Below, piece by piece: positions 13,733 to 21,610 of a DNA stretch of 32,142 nt. The notes under the pieces were generated by a model. It had not been told where the DNA came from and searched no databases. It saw only the letters and a program-made list of their open reading frames with translations. The position numbers were made by a program, and so were the translations under genes. How positions within the stretch are numbered: the stretch's first letter is position 1; every line of letters begins with the position of its first letter. This stretch comes from Oscillatoriaceae cyanobacterium Prado104 (lineage in GTDB: Bacteria; Cyanobacteriota; Cyanobacteriia; Cyanobacteriales; Microcoleaceae). The stretch covers positions 30,744 through 62,885 of the forward strand of contig JALOON010000059.1 in NCBI GenBank assembly GCA_025454405.1, written 5' to 3'.

Positions 13733-14761
13733 TTAAGAAATATCGATAAAACTCTCTATTGAATCGATCGACCTCACAACCTTCATTCCCGCCGCTGCAA
13801 ATCTTTGAAAAGCTGCATCCGCTTGTTCGGTAAAGTCCACAACACCGGGAACCACTACAGGCGACGTGCAATCTTCCAGCAAATAAACTTTTTTAGCTAA
13901 CTGCCGGTCGCGCGCTAAAATCTCTGTTAGCAAATCATCGATCGTCCAAGCTACGCAGTGGCTTTTTGCTTGTCCGGCAATAATTATTGCATCGAATTCC
14001 AGCAATTTGTTAATAAAATTTACATTTTTTTGCGCGATCGCGCTTCCATCGACTCCCTCTAAAACTTCCGGCCGCAAAACCGAATAGTTTTCAGTTAAGG
14101 GATTGTTGCCCTTAATTTCAAAAAGTGCTTGACTGTTGCGGGCGATGCTGTGAAAAAATATTGCTTCTTCCACAGCAAAAACAAGGGCGTGTCCGATTCC
14201 TCCCAACATTGAGTGATAGGGCCAAATTGTCAAAGGATATTTGCCATCGTCGCTGAGTTTCTTGACATAGTGGAAACAGTGTTTTTCCAGCGCTGCATAA
14301 TTTCCCCCAGCGATGCTGTCGGCAACGGCTGGGTTAACTTTCCAAATACCTTTTTCCACATCTTCTAGAGTAATTAATGTAGCTGCTGGTAGCGGATGTT
14401 CGCCTGCTGCATTTATCCAAAAAATAGGATGAAAAATTTGCATGGCGGTGTGCGTGTCCATTGTCGGCGCAATGGTAGTAATTGAGCTTAAATTGCGGTA
14501 GATGAATTCGCACAAGCGCACATTATCCTCGATCGCGCCCGTTCCCGATCGACCGCCGACAAATAGTTCAAATTCTGGCAAACAAAAGGTGTTTTGGGCG
14601 TCAATTATTAGCAAACAAATCCGGTTGTTGTCCGCAGCAGCCGACTTAATGTTGTGTTTTGCAGCCCAGTCTTTAGCTTCCGCCGCCCGTTGTTGGTAGG
14701 GGACTCGCCAGACTTCGCTAACTTTTTTAGCATCAAAATATTTAGGAATTGGAAGTTGCAT
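13733..14761 (-). CDS. Isochorismatase/nicotinamidase-like cysteine hydrolase
   Basis: 342 residues, longer than typical nicotinamidases (about 200). The Asp of the triad lies in CLLIIDAQNTFC (about 49-60) and the nucleophilic Cys in QAKSHCVAWT (about 272), preceded by a beta strand (AIIIAG). A metal-type motif TMDTHTAMQIFHPIFW gives the D-x-H...H pattern of zinc nicotinamidases. The substrate could be nicotinamide or another amide; sequence alone does not decide. The extra length comes from an N-terminal extension and an insert between the metal site and the Cys. No Shine-Dalgarno is obvious at 14761. It is the first gene of the minus-strand accessory block. Confidence 0.85.
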   Translation of the reverse strand: MQLPIPKYFDAKKVSEVWRVPYQQRAAEAKDWAAKHNIKSAAADNNRICLLIIDAQNTFCLPEFELFVGGRSGTGAIEDNVRLCEFIYRNLSSITTIAPTMDTHTAMQIFHPIFWINAAGEHPLPAATLITLEDVEKGIWKVNPAVADSIAGGNYAALEKHCFHYVKKLSDDGKYPLTIWPYHSMLGGIGHALVFAVEEAIFFHSIARNSQALFEIKGNNPLTENYSVLRPEVLEGVDGSAIAQKNVNFINKLLEFDAIIIAGQAKSHCVAWTIDDLLTEILARDRQLAKKVYLLEDCTSPVVVPGVVDFTEQADAAFQRFAAAGMKVVRSIDSIESFIDIS

Positions 14762-14848
14762 GTTTGCGAGAGCGATTAATTTTACAGTGAATTATTGCAA
14801 TAACTGAAGTACCAGTAAAAAACAGTCAATCTTTCCCTCTCCCCCCTC

Positions 14849-14878
14849 TTTCTCTGCGCCCTCTGCGCCCTCTGCGGT
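14849..14878. repeat. Dispersed TCTGCGCCCTCTGCGG repeat
   Basis: Inverted copy of the word at 10877-10897, preceded by a CTCTCCCCCC tract (14836-14850). It lies in the divergent gap between the hydrolase and TVP38 genes. Confidence 0.6.
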
Positions 14879-14945
14879 AAAAAAAATCAAAAATCTCAGA
14901 AGATCGGAGTATAATCATCAATAAAATCAAGACTATCCCAGAGAG

Positions 14946-15641
14946 ATGTTCAAACGCAGATTTTGGCTGTTGTCGATCGCCCTGACAATCGCTCTCTTAA
15001 TTCTAGCAACTAGATCTGCTGGCGTCCAAGATGTTTTAAGAACAGTTTTAATGCGGATCGAGGCTTTAGGAGTTTGGGGACCGATCGCTTTTATCTTTAC
15101 TTACAACATCGCTACCGTGCTGTTCGTACCGGGTTCGGTGCTGACACTGGGTGGCGGCGCGATTTTTGGCTTGTGGTGGGGTACGGTTTACGTGTTTGGG
15201 GCTTCGACTTTAGGTGCTACAATTGCTTTTTTAATCGGGCGTTATTTGTGCCGCGATCGCGTGGTAAAATATATGGAAACTCACCCGAAATTTAAAGCGC
15301 TCGATCGAGCCGTCCATCAAGAAGGATTAAAAATAGTTTTTTTGACCCGCCTCTGTCCTTTGTTTCCGTTCAATTTATTGAATTATGCTTTGGGAGTTAC
15401 TCGGGTTTCTTTGAAAGATTATGTCTTGGGTTCCAGCGGCATGATTCCGGGAACGGTAATGTACGTTTACTCCGGTTCTTTGATGGGAAGTATTGCACCG
15501 ATTTGCGCGGTAAATATGCCAGAAAGCTTGGAAACGCAAATAGTAAATTGGTCTCTCAATATTATCAGTTTGCTTGCTACTTGCGCGGTCACAGTCTCGA
15601 TTTCTCGAATTGCCAAAAAAGCTTTGGAGGAAAGCATTTAA
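14946..15641 (+). CDS. TVP38/TMEM64-family membrane protein
   Basis: 231 residues of a DedA/SNARE-associated (VTT) integral membrane protein. Hydrophobic segments lie at about 7-24, 44-66, 72-97, 150-185 and 200-222. The family core is visible: FVPGSVLTLGGGAIFG, GATIAFLIGRYLCRD, and the re-entrant FLTRLCPLFPFNLLNYALGVT with the Arg and Pro-x-x-Pro-x-N-x-x-x-G pattern. VTT proteins are linked to lipid scrambling or small-molecule transport; the cargo here is unknown. A short AGAG precedes the ATG. The MerA-like gene follows after 280 bp. This pairing, sometimes as a fusion, is recurrent in bacteria and hints at a joint redox or metal function. Confidence 0.92.
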   Translation: MFKRRFWLLSIALTIALLILATRSAGVQDVLRTVLMRIEALGVWGPIAFIFTYNIATVLFVPGSVLTLGGGAIFGLWWGTVYVFGASTLGATIAFLIGRYLCRDRVVKYMETHPKFKALDRAVHQEGLKIVFLTRLCPLFPFNLLNYALGVTRVSLKDYVLGSSGMIPGTVMYVYSGSLMGSIAPICAVNMPESLETQIVNWSLNIISLLATCAVTVSISRIAKKALEESI

Positions 15642-15691
15642 TTAGATAAGAAATCTTGCGCCAATGTCAATTAGGGATTTTTCATGGGGTG

Positions 15692-15748
15692 GGGGCGGGT
15701 TTAATTTTGTTGTTGGTACTCATTAAAGATGGTTGGCGAACCCGCCCC
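15692..15748. repeat. Inverted repeat GGGGCGGGTT / AACCCGCCCC
   Basis: Perfect 10-nt arms (15692-15701 and 15739-15748) with a 37-nt loop containing GGTTGGCG. This is a common dispersed cyanobacterial sequence. It is followed at 15872-15907 by CAACTAT/CAACTCT heptamers up to the next ribosome-binding site. Confidence 0.65.
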
Positions 15749-15907
15749 TACAGCCTATTGAAAATGCTGCAATATCTCAGCTAGATAGAACCGAACATCG
15801 ATCAACATAAATAATATCATGAATAGAGTTTAAAACTACTAGTACGAAAGGTTTGATTCCTGTAATATGTAATTATCAACTCTCAACTATTAACTATCAA
15901 CTATCAT

Positions 15908-15912
15908 AGGAG
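15908..15912 (+). promoter_or_regulatory. Shine-Dalgarno of the MerA-like gene
   Basis: AGGAG 9 nt before the ATG at 15922. It supports the longer N-terminus over the internal ATG at residue 14. Confidence 0.65.
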
Positions 15913-15921
15913 AATTAGTAA

Positions 15922-17457
15922 ATGTCACATTCACCAGTCGATCGCATAACTGTCCCCCCAATGGACGAAAACAATCAAAAATTAGTCTCCTATTTACATC
16001 CACCAGATTGGGTAAATCCGCAGCCTGCTAGCAGTTACAATCTAGTAGTAATTGGCGCGGGACCTGCGGGATTAATTGTCGCTGCGGGGGCGGCTGGTTT
16101 GGGTGCAAAAGTTGCTTTAATTGAAAAACATTTAATGGGCGGTGACTGTTTGAATGTCGGTTGCGTGCCTTCAAAAGCTTTAATTCGATCTGCCCGCACT
16201 GTTGGCGATATTTGGAATGCGGGTAAATTTGGCGTCAATGTTTCTAGCAATCCAGAAGTTGATTTTGCAGCAGTTATGGAACGGCTGCGCCGGATTAGGG
16301 CAGACATCAGCGATGTTGATTCCGTTCAACGCTATCAAAATCAATTAGGAGTCGATGTTTTCTTAGGTTCCGGTCGATTTACTAGCAACAATACTGTAGA
16401 AGTTGCAGGTCAAACTTTGCGCTTTAAAAAAGCAGTAATTGCCACGGGTGCTAGGTCGTTGCAGCCGCAAATTTCCGGCTTGCAGTTAGCGGGATATCTG
16501 ACTAATGAAACCGTATTTAACCTCACGGAAAAACCTCAGCGTCTGGCAGTAATTGGTGCTGGTCCGATCGGCTGCGAATTGGCTCAAGCATTCCGGCGAC
16601 TGGGTTCGGAAGTTATTTTGCTGCACAAAAATGCTCATATTTTGGACAAGGAAGATGTTAGTGCTGCAGAAACAGTTCAAAAAGTTTTTGTTAGAGAAGG
16701 TATTCAATTAATCCTTGAGTGTCAAATCGCTCGCGTGGAAAAAAACGAGGCAAACAAGGTAATTTACTATCGATCGCGCGGTCAAGAAGCATCGATAACA
16801 GTAGATGAAATTATCGCAGGTGCGGGTCGATCGCCGAATGTAGAAGGGCTAAATCTAGAAGCTGTCGGCGTGGAATACGATACAAAAAAAGGCGTCTTTG
16901 TCAATGATAATTTGCAAACTACAAATCCCAATATTTATGCGGCTGGCGATATTTGCATGAGCCACAAATTTACCCACGCTGCTGATTTTGCTGCGAGGAT
17001 AGTCATCCAAAACACTCTGTTTTTCGGGCGCAAAAAACTCGGCGATTTGACAATACCTTGGTGTACCTATACTGACCCGGAAATTGCGCGGGTGGGAATG
17101 GGCGATCGAGAATTGCAAGCAAAAGCGATCGACTTTGATACATTTTTAATTCCTTTCGATAAAGTCGATCGGGCAATTATTGACGGCCAAGATGAAGGGT
17201 TTGTGAAAATTCACGTCAAAAAAGGGAGCGACAAAATATTAGGTGCAACAATTGTAGCGCGACACGCCGGAGACATGATAAGCGAGATTGCTTTGGCAAT
17301 GACGAATAATATTGGATTGGGAAAAATTGCTAGTACAATTCACCCGTATCCGACACAAGCTGAGGCAATTCGGAAGGCTGGAGATGCTTACAATCGCACT
17401 CGCTTGACTCCATTCGTGAAGAATTTATTTAACAAATGGCTGGCTTGGACGCGGTAG
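15922..17457 (+). CDS. MerA-like FAD disulfide oxidoreductase
   Basis: 511-residue class I pyridine nucleotide-disulfide oxidoreductase. FAD site GAGPAG (about 45-50); redox-active pair Cys76/Cys81 in GGDCLNVGCVPSK; NAD(P) site VIGAGPIGCELA (about 210); second FAD motif YAAGDI; and dimer-interface HPYPTQAE (His/Glu dyad) near the C-terminus. Proteins of this type are often named mercuric reductase, but this one has no N-terminal heavy-metal domain and ends in KWLAWTR without the vicinal Cys pair needed to bind Hg2+. A different disulfide or quinone substrate is more likely. It lies downstream of the TVP38 gene, a recurrent pairing. Confidence 0.9.
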   Translation: MSHSPVDRITVPPMDENNQKLVSYLHPPDWVNPQPASSYNLVVIGAGPAGLIVAAGAAGLGAKVALIEKHLMGGDCLNVGCVPSKALIRSARTVGDIWNAGKFGVNVSSNPEVDFAAVMERLRRIRADISDVDSVQRYQNQLGVDVFLGSGRFTSNNTVEVAGQTLRFKKAVIATGARSLQPQISGLQLAGYLTNETVFNLTEKPQRLAVIGAGPIGCELAQAFRRLGSEVILLHKNAHILDKEDVSAAETVQKVFVREGIQLILECQIARVEKNEANKVIYYRSRGQEASITVDEIIAGAGRSPNVEGLNLEAVGVEYDTKKGVFVNDNLQTTNPNIYAAGDICMSHKFTHAADFAARIVIQNTLFFGRKKLGDLTIPWCTYTDPEIARVGMGDRELQAKAIDFDTFLIPFDKVDRAIIDGQDEGFVKIHVKKGSDKILGATIVARHAGDMISEIALAMTNNIGLGKIASTIHPYPTQAEAIRKAGDAYNRTRLTPFVKNLFNKWLAWTR

Positions 17458-17881
17458 TTTGAACTATTTTGCCAGGAATTGTAGGGTTCAAGGTAAAAAT
17501 CGCACGGAGATAGCACATTCGATTTCTACCTTGAAAGGGTTCACTAACCATCTCCGGGAAAAATGAATAATATAAAAAAACCTCCCCCACCACACGAAAA
17601 ATACAAAATACCGCCAGTATTTTCACATCAACCTTGTTTGAGGTGCGAACGTCCTACCGCAGACAATTTAAGTTAAACCATGCCTCAATTGTACAATATT
17701 TTTTTAACATATCACAACTACATTTTTTAGTCAAGCTCTCAAACGCACAAAACTCGTCAGTTAATTGAGAATTATTAGCATTTATTTTTCGATCGCAGTC
17801 AAGATCGGCCTCGATCGATAAGTTTTGCGAATAAACGTAAAGAATCATAAAGCGACTGCTGTTTGTTGGAAAGAGAAACCC
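17458..17881. other. Convergent intergenic region with hairpin
   Basis: An inverted repeat 30 nt after the MerA-like stop (TTCAAGGTAAAAATCG at 17487-17502 against 17520-17535, 15 of 16 paired, 17-nt loop) may end transcription, though no T-run follows. The remaining 340 bp is AT-rich with no gene, repeat array or RNA that I recognise. Confidence 0.5.
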
Positions 17882-18751
17882 TTACAACTCTGCCGACATC
17901 CGCACCTTATTCCCGATCAACCTCAAAAAATCCGCTCCAAAATGCTGGATTTCCAAAAAACTAGCATAAGCAGCAGAAGGCTTGTAAACTCGAAAAGTGC
18001 GCATAATTCCTAAAGTTGCCGCACTTTCCAGCGGGCCGACAAAGCTAGTATCCCTGTCCAAAAAATAAGGCTGATTTGACCAGTGCGCCATCTGTTCCTT
18101 ATTCAAAAAATAGCAGCCAGAATGAGGATTCAAACTCCGTTCAAACGCGATCGGCTGTTCCATAATTTTGCCGAATAACTGCCTGTTTTCCTCCACCATT
18201 TGAAATTTTGCAGTAGCATTTTGTACTAAATCACCGTCAATATATGCTTTAAACACAGGTCCTTGAGGCGATACTTCGTAGCGATTGGGTTGCAGTAAAT
18301 TGCCGTTTCCACCGTGTTGCGTAAACCAACTTAACTTGCGAAAAAACCACGGATCGTGCAGGATCAAATCATCTTCTAGATAACAAAAATAATCGTATTT
18401 TTCAAGACAAGCGCGCAAAACAGCCTGACACTCAAACCCCAACAACAGGGGTTCGACTTTTGTCGCGTGGTGCAAAAAAGATTTGGGGCGCAGCGGCAGT
18501 TGGGGCAACAAATGATAGCCTTGAGTGGTGCAAACAACAATATCAATTTCGCAATTTTGCTCTTGATTTGCCGGGATAGTTGCGCATTCACCGATGTGAA
18601 TCATGCACTGCGATTTGCCGTACAAAGCTTGCAGGGCCGTCACGCAAGCTGTTAAAGCATTAATTCGCGGCTGCGGATCTTTGCGTTGGGAAGCGTGTTT
18701 CCCGCCGCCGTTAGGATTGAAAAAGTGAGCAATGGTAAATAGAATTCGCAT
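17882..18751 (-). CDS. Putative GT-A-fold glycosyltransferase-like protein
   Basis: 289 residues, cytosolic. The central YFCYLEDDLILHDPWFF (about 121-137) resembles the DxD-type nucleotide-sugar/metal motif region of GT-A glycosyltransferases, with Glu126, Asp127 and Asp128. The N-terminus MRILFTIAHFFNPNGGGKHAS has a beta-strand start and a Gly-rich loop. NPHSGCYFLNKEQM near residue 218 fits an acceptor-side segment. I do not recognise the exact family. Its position near two clear glycosyltransferases supports a role in glycan assembly. The start at 18751 has no obvious Shine-Dalgarno. An AT-rich convergent gap lies downstream and a G-rich repeat upstream. Confidence 0.6.
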   Translation of the reverse strand: MRILFTIAHFFNPNGGGKHASQRKDPQPRINALTACVTALQALYGKSQCMIHIGECATIPANQEQNCEIDIVVCTTQGYHLLPQLPLRPKSFLHHATKVEPLLLGFECQAVLRACLEKYDYFCYLEDDLILHDPWFFRKLSWFTQHGGNGNLLQPNRYEVSPQGPVFKAYIDGDLVQNATAKFQMVEENRQLFGKIMEQPIAFERSLNPHSGCYFLNKEQMAHWSNQPYFLDRDTSFVGPLESAATLGIMRTFRVYKPSAAYASFLEIQHFGADFLRLIGNKVRMSAEL

Positions 18752-18757
18752 CTTTTA

Positions 18758-18807
18758 AGATGGGGAGAGTGGGAGAGGGGGGGAGGGGGAGAGGGGAGGA
18801 GAGGGAG
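18758..18807. repeat. G-rich octamer tract upstream of the four-helix-bundle gene
   Basis: GGGGAGAG/GGGAGAGT units of the same kind as 1-122. Together with the pyrimidine tract at 19259-19336 it flanks the small gene in inverted orientation. Confidence 0.8.
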
Positions 18808-18846
18808 ATGTGGGATATATTAACAATAAGTATTTATATAAAATTT

Positions 18847-19257
18847 ATGCAGGAAAAGACGGGTAATGGACGAATTCAAAGTCATCGAGATTTGCAAGTA
18901 TACCAAGCAGCATTTGGTGCGGCAATGCGGATTTTTGAGTTAAGCAAAAGGTTTCCTGTGGAAGAAAGATTTTCTTTAACTGACCAGATACGTCGTTCGT
19001 CGCGCTCCGTATGTGCTAATTTAGCTGAGGCTTGGCGAAAACGCCGTTATGAAGCAGCTTTTGTCGCTAAGTTGAGTGACTCTGAAGCCGAAGCGGCTGA
19101 AACTCAGACATGGCTTGATTTTGCCATGAGGTGCAATTATTTAGACATTGAGTCTGGTAAAGAACTCCATCTAGCTTACAACCAAATTCTGGGTATGTTG
19201 GTGAACATGATAAAAAAGCCCTCAGACTGGACAATCCCAACCCATACAAAAAAGTAA
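18847..19257 (+). CDS. Four-helix-bundle protein (23S rRNA intervening-sequence family)
   Basis: 136 residues. The family pattern is clear: HRDLQVYQAAFGAAMRIFEL, then FPVEERFSLTDQIRRSSRSV, ANLAEAWRKRRYEAAFVAKL and SEAEAAETQTWLDFA. These small proteins form helical bundles (often pentamers) and were first seen inside 23S rRNA intervening sequences. In cyanobacteria they occur as free genes of unknown function. The start at 18847 matches the family N-terminus; a longer start at 18808 (MWD...) would place the repeat's AGAGGGAG as a Shine-Dalgarno and cannot be excluded. It is flanked by purine and pyrimidine repeats and lies between unrelated glycan genes. Confidence 0.85.
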   Translation: MQEKTGNGRIQSHRDLQVYQAAFGAAMRIFELSKRFPVEERFSLTDQIRRSSRSVCANLAEAWRKRRYEAAFVAKLSDSEAEAAETQTWLDFAMRCNYLDIESGKELHLAYNQILGMLVNMIKKPSDWTIPTHTKK

Positions 19258-19258
19258 A

Positions 19259-19336
19259 GTCTCCCCTTCTCCCCCTCTCCCTCTCTCTCCCTCCCCCAGT
19301 TTCCCCCTCTCCCTCTCTCCCCCTCTCCCCCTCCCT
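19259..19336. repeat. C-rich octamer tract
   Basis: CTCCCCCT/CTCTCCCT units running from just after the four-helix-bundle stop to the end of the opposing methyltransferase-glycosyltransferase gene. Confidence 0.8.
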
Positions 19337-19342
19337 ATTCAT

Positions 19343-21016
19343 TCAATCGTCAAATAACTCTGGCAATCGATCGCGCAACTCTGCATTCAAGCGCGGCAAC
19401 TCGTCCCGCATTTGCAAGTACCAATTGCGCCGCTGTTTGTAGTGCCCGCACAACAAGCGGTTGTCTCGCACCCATTCATAAGCGTTCGCTGCTATTTGCC
19501 GGCGCGTTGGAGTGTCGGAAATCAGTAAATTTAATTTGGTTTCAAACTCTTTGACCGATCGATAAATTAACCCCGTGTGACCTTCCATAATCGATTGTTC
19601 GTACACTGTCGGACTTGCCAGCACCGCTACTCCCCGCCCCGCACATTCAATAAATTTCAAATCCGATTTCATTTCGTTAACTGGGTTGGGAATTAAGGGC
19701 AGCAAAGCGATATCGCAACCGTACATGATTTCTTGATATCGTTCGTAATTGCAAAACGGCTCGAACTCTTTGCGCTCGGTTTCCAAGTATTGAAAAAACA
19801 GTCGATCGTGAATTACTTTCACTCGAACTCTGTGTTTGTGCGCTGCGATAACTCGATTGAGGGCAGGCATAATCGGCTGCCAATCTTTTTCTCGATTTAA
19901 TGCACCAAAAAATATCGTTACTGTATTATCGTCTGAGTAAGTTCGCGGTGGAGGCAGGTAAGCCAATTGATTGGCAAATACCGCTACATTTGGGTTGTAA
20001 TGGCGCAAAAGTTTTGCCAGCGATTCTGTGGAAGTTTGGACGCAGTGACAGCCCCGATAACTGAGATAATTATTGTCCGCATATTCGTGGCGGCGCACGG
20101 GATTGTCATCAATTTCTGCAACTATTAAGTAATCTTGTTGCAGCAGTTCCTTGAGCCGGGGAATGTAGGCAGGATATTGCATGATAGTGCGCTGCCAAAT
20201 AAACACTTTTTCTTCTCCCGGTAGCGGGGGAATTAATTCGGCAGATTTCACCGCCGATACAGCCCGCACTCCGGGAATTGTCGCGCTAAATTTGTCCGGT
20301 TCCAAAACCCGCACTCGATCGCACCCCGTTGGAGCCATAATAATTGTTTGAATCAGCAACCTGCGCGGCGGTTCCGGCGATTTAGCAGCGCGGACTATAT
20401 AATACTCGGCACCCGTTTCTGTTGCAAAATTGCTTGGTTCTAATTCTAAAGCTTTGACCAAGGGATGTAGCAACTGCTGGAAGCGGGTAAAATGCTCTGT
20501 TTTGTGTCCCTTTCCCTGTAATTCGTAAACCTGCAATTGAGCGCAAGCAAATAACAACTTAATGCTTTCTAAGGTAAACCAGTGCTGCAACTTTTCTTCG
20601 GGATTTTCCCACTGTCCCCGCACCAAATTGACGATGCGCCGCCAGTGTTGGACGTTGGGAATTCTTGCCAGAATTTGCCCTCGGGGATTCAGCAATTCGC
20701 TGTATTTTTCGATCGCCCGCCACGGATTTTTTAGATAGGGAATCAAGTCGCCGAAAACCACACAATCCACTGTTTGCGGGGCGATATCCAAACTGGTAAT
20801 TTCTGTTTCCTCAACATCGGCTAGCGTTACCCAGTTTAGTTGCTCTACTGCGATTTTTGCTTTTTCCCGAGATCGTTCGATGCCGATATACTGACAGTTG
20901 GGATTTATCTGCTTGTAGCTTGCGCCTGTAGCGCCCGTACCGCAGCCAATTTCGAGAATGACTTTAGCATCCGGCGGCAGCAATTTTAAGATATCGTGGT
21001 TGACGCGATCGCTCAC
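19343..21016 (-). CDS. Methyltransferase-glycosyltransferase fusion protein
   Basis: 557 residues. The N-terminal half (about 15-215) is a class I SAM methyltransferase: motif I VILEIGCGTGATGASY, acidic motif II YIGIERS, and VDCVVFGDLIPYLKNP. The C-terminal half (about 220-545) resembles a GT4-type GT-B glycosyltransferase: YLIVAEIDDNP, TVTIFFGALNREKDW and the donor-site region CDIALLPLIPNPVNEMKSDLKFIECAGRGVAVLASP. The start codon is GTG (21016). No membrane segment is seen, so it acts in the cytosol or at the inner membrane face. It probably adds a sugar and methylates a saccharide in the same pathway. It is divergent from the large glycosyltransferase gene across a 594-bp repeat-rich region. 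Confidence 0.85.
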   Translation of the reverse strand: MSDRVNHDILKLLPPDAKVILEIGCGTGATGASYKQINPNCQYIGIERSREKAKIAVEQLNWVTLADVEETEITSLDIAPQTVDCVVFGDLIPYLKNPWRAIEKYSELLNPRGQILARIPNVQHWRRIVNLVRGQWENPEEKLQHWFTLESIKLLFACAQLQVYELQGKGHKTEHFTRFQQLLHPLVKALELEPSNFATETGAEYYIVRAAKSPEPPRRLLIQTIIMAPTGCDRVRVLEPDKFSATIPGVRAVSAVKSAELIPPLPGEEKVFIWQRTIMQYPAYIPRLKELLQQDYLIVAEIDDNPVRRHEYADNNYLSYRGCHCVQTSTESLAKLLRHYNPNVAVFANQLAYLPPPRTYSDDNTVTIFFGALNREKDWQPIMPALNRVIAAHKHRVRVKVIHDRLFFQYLETERKEFEPFCNYERYQEIMYGCDIALLPLIPNPVNEMKSDLKFIECAGRGVAVLASPTVYEQSIMEGHTGLIYRSVKEFETKLNLLISDTPTRRQIAANAYEWVRDNRLLCGHYKQRRNWYLQMRDELPRLNAELRDRLPELFDD

Positions 21017-21079
21017 TTTTTACAAACTTCCCGATGAGTTTTTTATGAATTACAACTAAGCACTACATTAACGACTGAT

Positions 21080-21110
21080 AGTATACAACGGCTAGCGCTC
21101 TAATTGTCAA
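21080..21110 (-). promoter_or_regulatory. Candidate promoter of the methyltransferase-GT gene
   Basis: On the minus strand, TTGACA (21105-21110) and TATACT (21080-21085) are separated by 19 nt, slightly long. The expected start is near 21073, giving a leader of about 57 nt. Confidence 0.4.
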
Positions 21111-21224
21111 GCACTAGATTTTCTGTGATACCATTATTTCTCCGATCTGTCAGTTGTCACCCTTGCAAGGTCTTCCCCACCCCTCACTCAATTACTACTT
21201 ACCTATTATACCCATAAACTTAAA

Positions 21225-21253
21225 TTGACACTCTGTGCTTCGGCAAGTACGAT
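21225..21253 (+). promoter_or_regulatory. Candidate promoter of the large glycosyltransferase gene
   Basis: TTGACA (21225-21230), 17-nt spacer and TACGAT (21248-21253). The transcript would carry a leader of about 350 nt made largely of heptamer repeats. Confidence 0.45.
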
Positions 21254-21281
21254 GGATTGGATTGAGTGGTGATTTTTGATT

Positions 21282-21368
21282 TTTGATTGGAGATTGGGGA
21301 TTGGGGATTGGGGATTGGGGATTGGGATTGGGCATCGGGAATCGGGCATTGCGCATCGGGAATTGGAA
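21282..21368. repeat. GATTGGG heptamer array
   Basis: At least six near-perfect GATTGGG/GATTGGA units, decaying into GCATCGGGAATC variants. Part of the repeat leader of the large glycosyltransferase gene. Confidence 0.85.
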
Positions 21369-21408
21369 AGTATTTTGCTTCTTCCCTTTTCCTTATTCAT
21401 TCGCTTCA

Positions 21409-21572
21409 ACTATCAACGATCGACTCTCAACAATCGACTCTCAACTCTCAATCGACGATCGACGATCGATTGTCAACGATCGACTCTCAACGATCGACGA
21501 TCGACTGTCAACGATCGACTGTCAACGATCGACGATCGACTCTCAACGATCGACTCTCAACTCTTCCTTCTT
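21409..21572. repeat. CGATCGA/CTCTCAA heptamer array
   Basis: About twenty heptamers of CGATCGA, CTCTCAA and CTGTCAA in mixed order, followed by CTTCCTT heptamers. Because the period is 7 and no unit contains a stop in any phase, all three forward frames are open here. CGATCGA echoes the HIP1 core. Confidence 0.9.
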
Positions 21573-21610
21573 CCTTCTTCTGCTTATCAAACTTGTCATC
21601 AGGAAAAACT

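Noticed and set aside
15922..17457. Naming the flavoprotein merA
   Set aside because: It lacks the Hg2+-binding C-terminal Cys pair and the N-terminal metal domain, so the name would overstate the function.
17458..17881. Structured RNA or riboswitch in the convergent gap
   Set aside because: Only one simple hairpin; no known riboswitch core pattern, and it lies at gene 3' ends.
21409..21572. Possible CRISPR array
   Set aside because: Units are 7 nt with no unique spacers; no cas genes nearby.
21287..21610. N-terminal extension of the large glycosyltransferase (108 codons)
   Set aside because: Repeat sequence open in all frames; family-like sequence starts at 21611.
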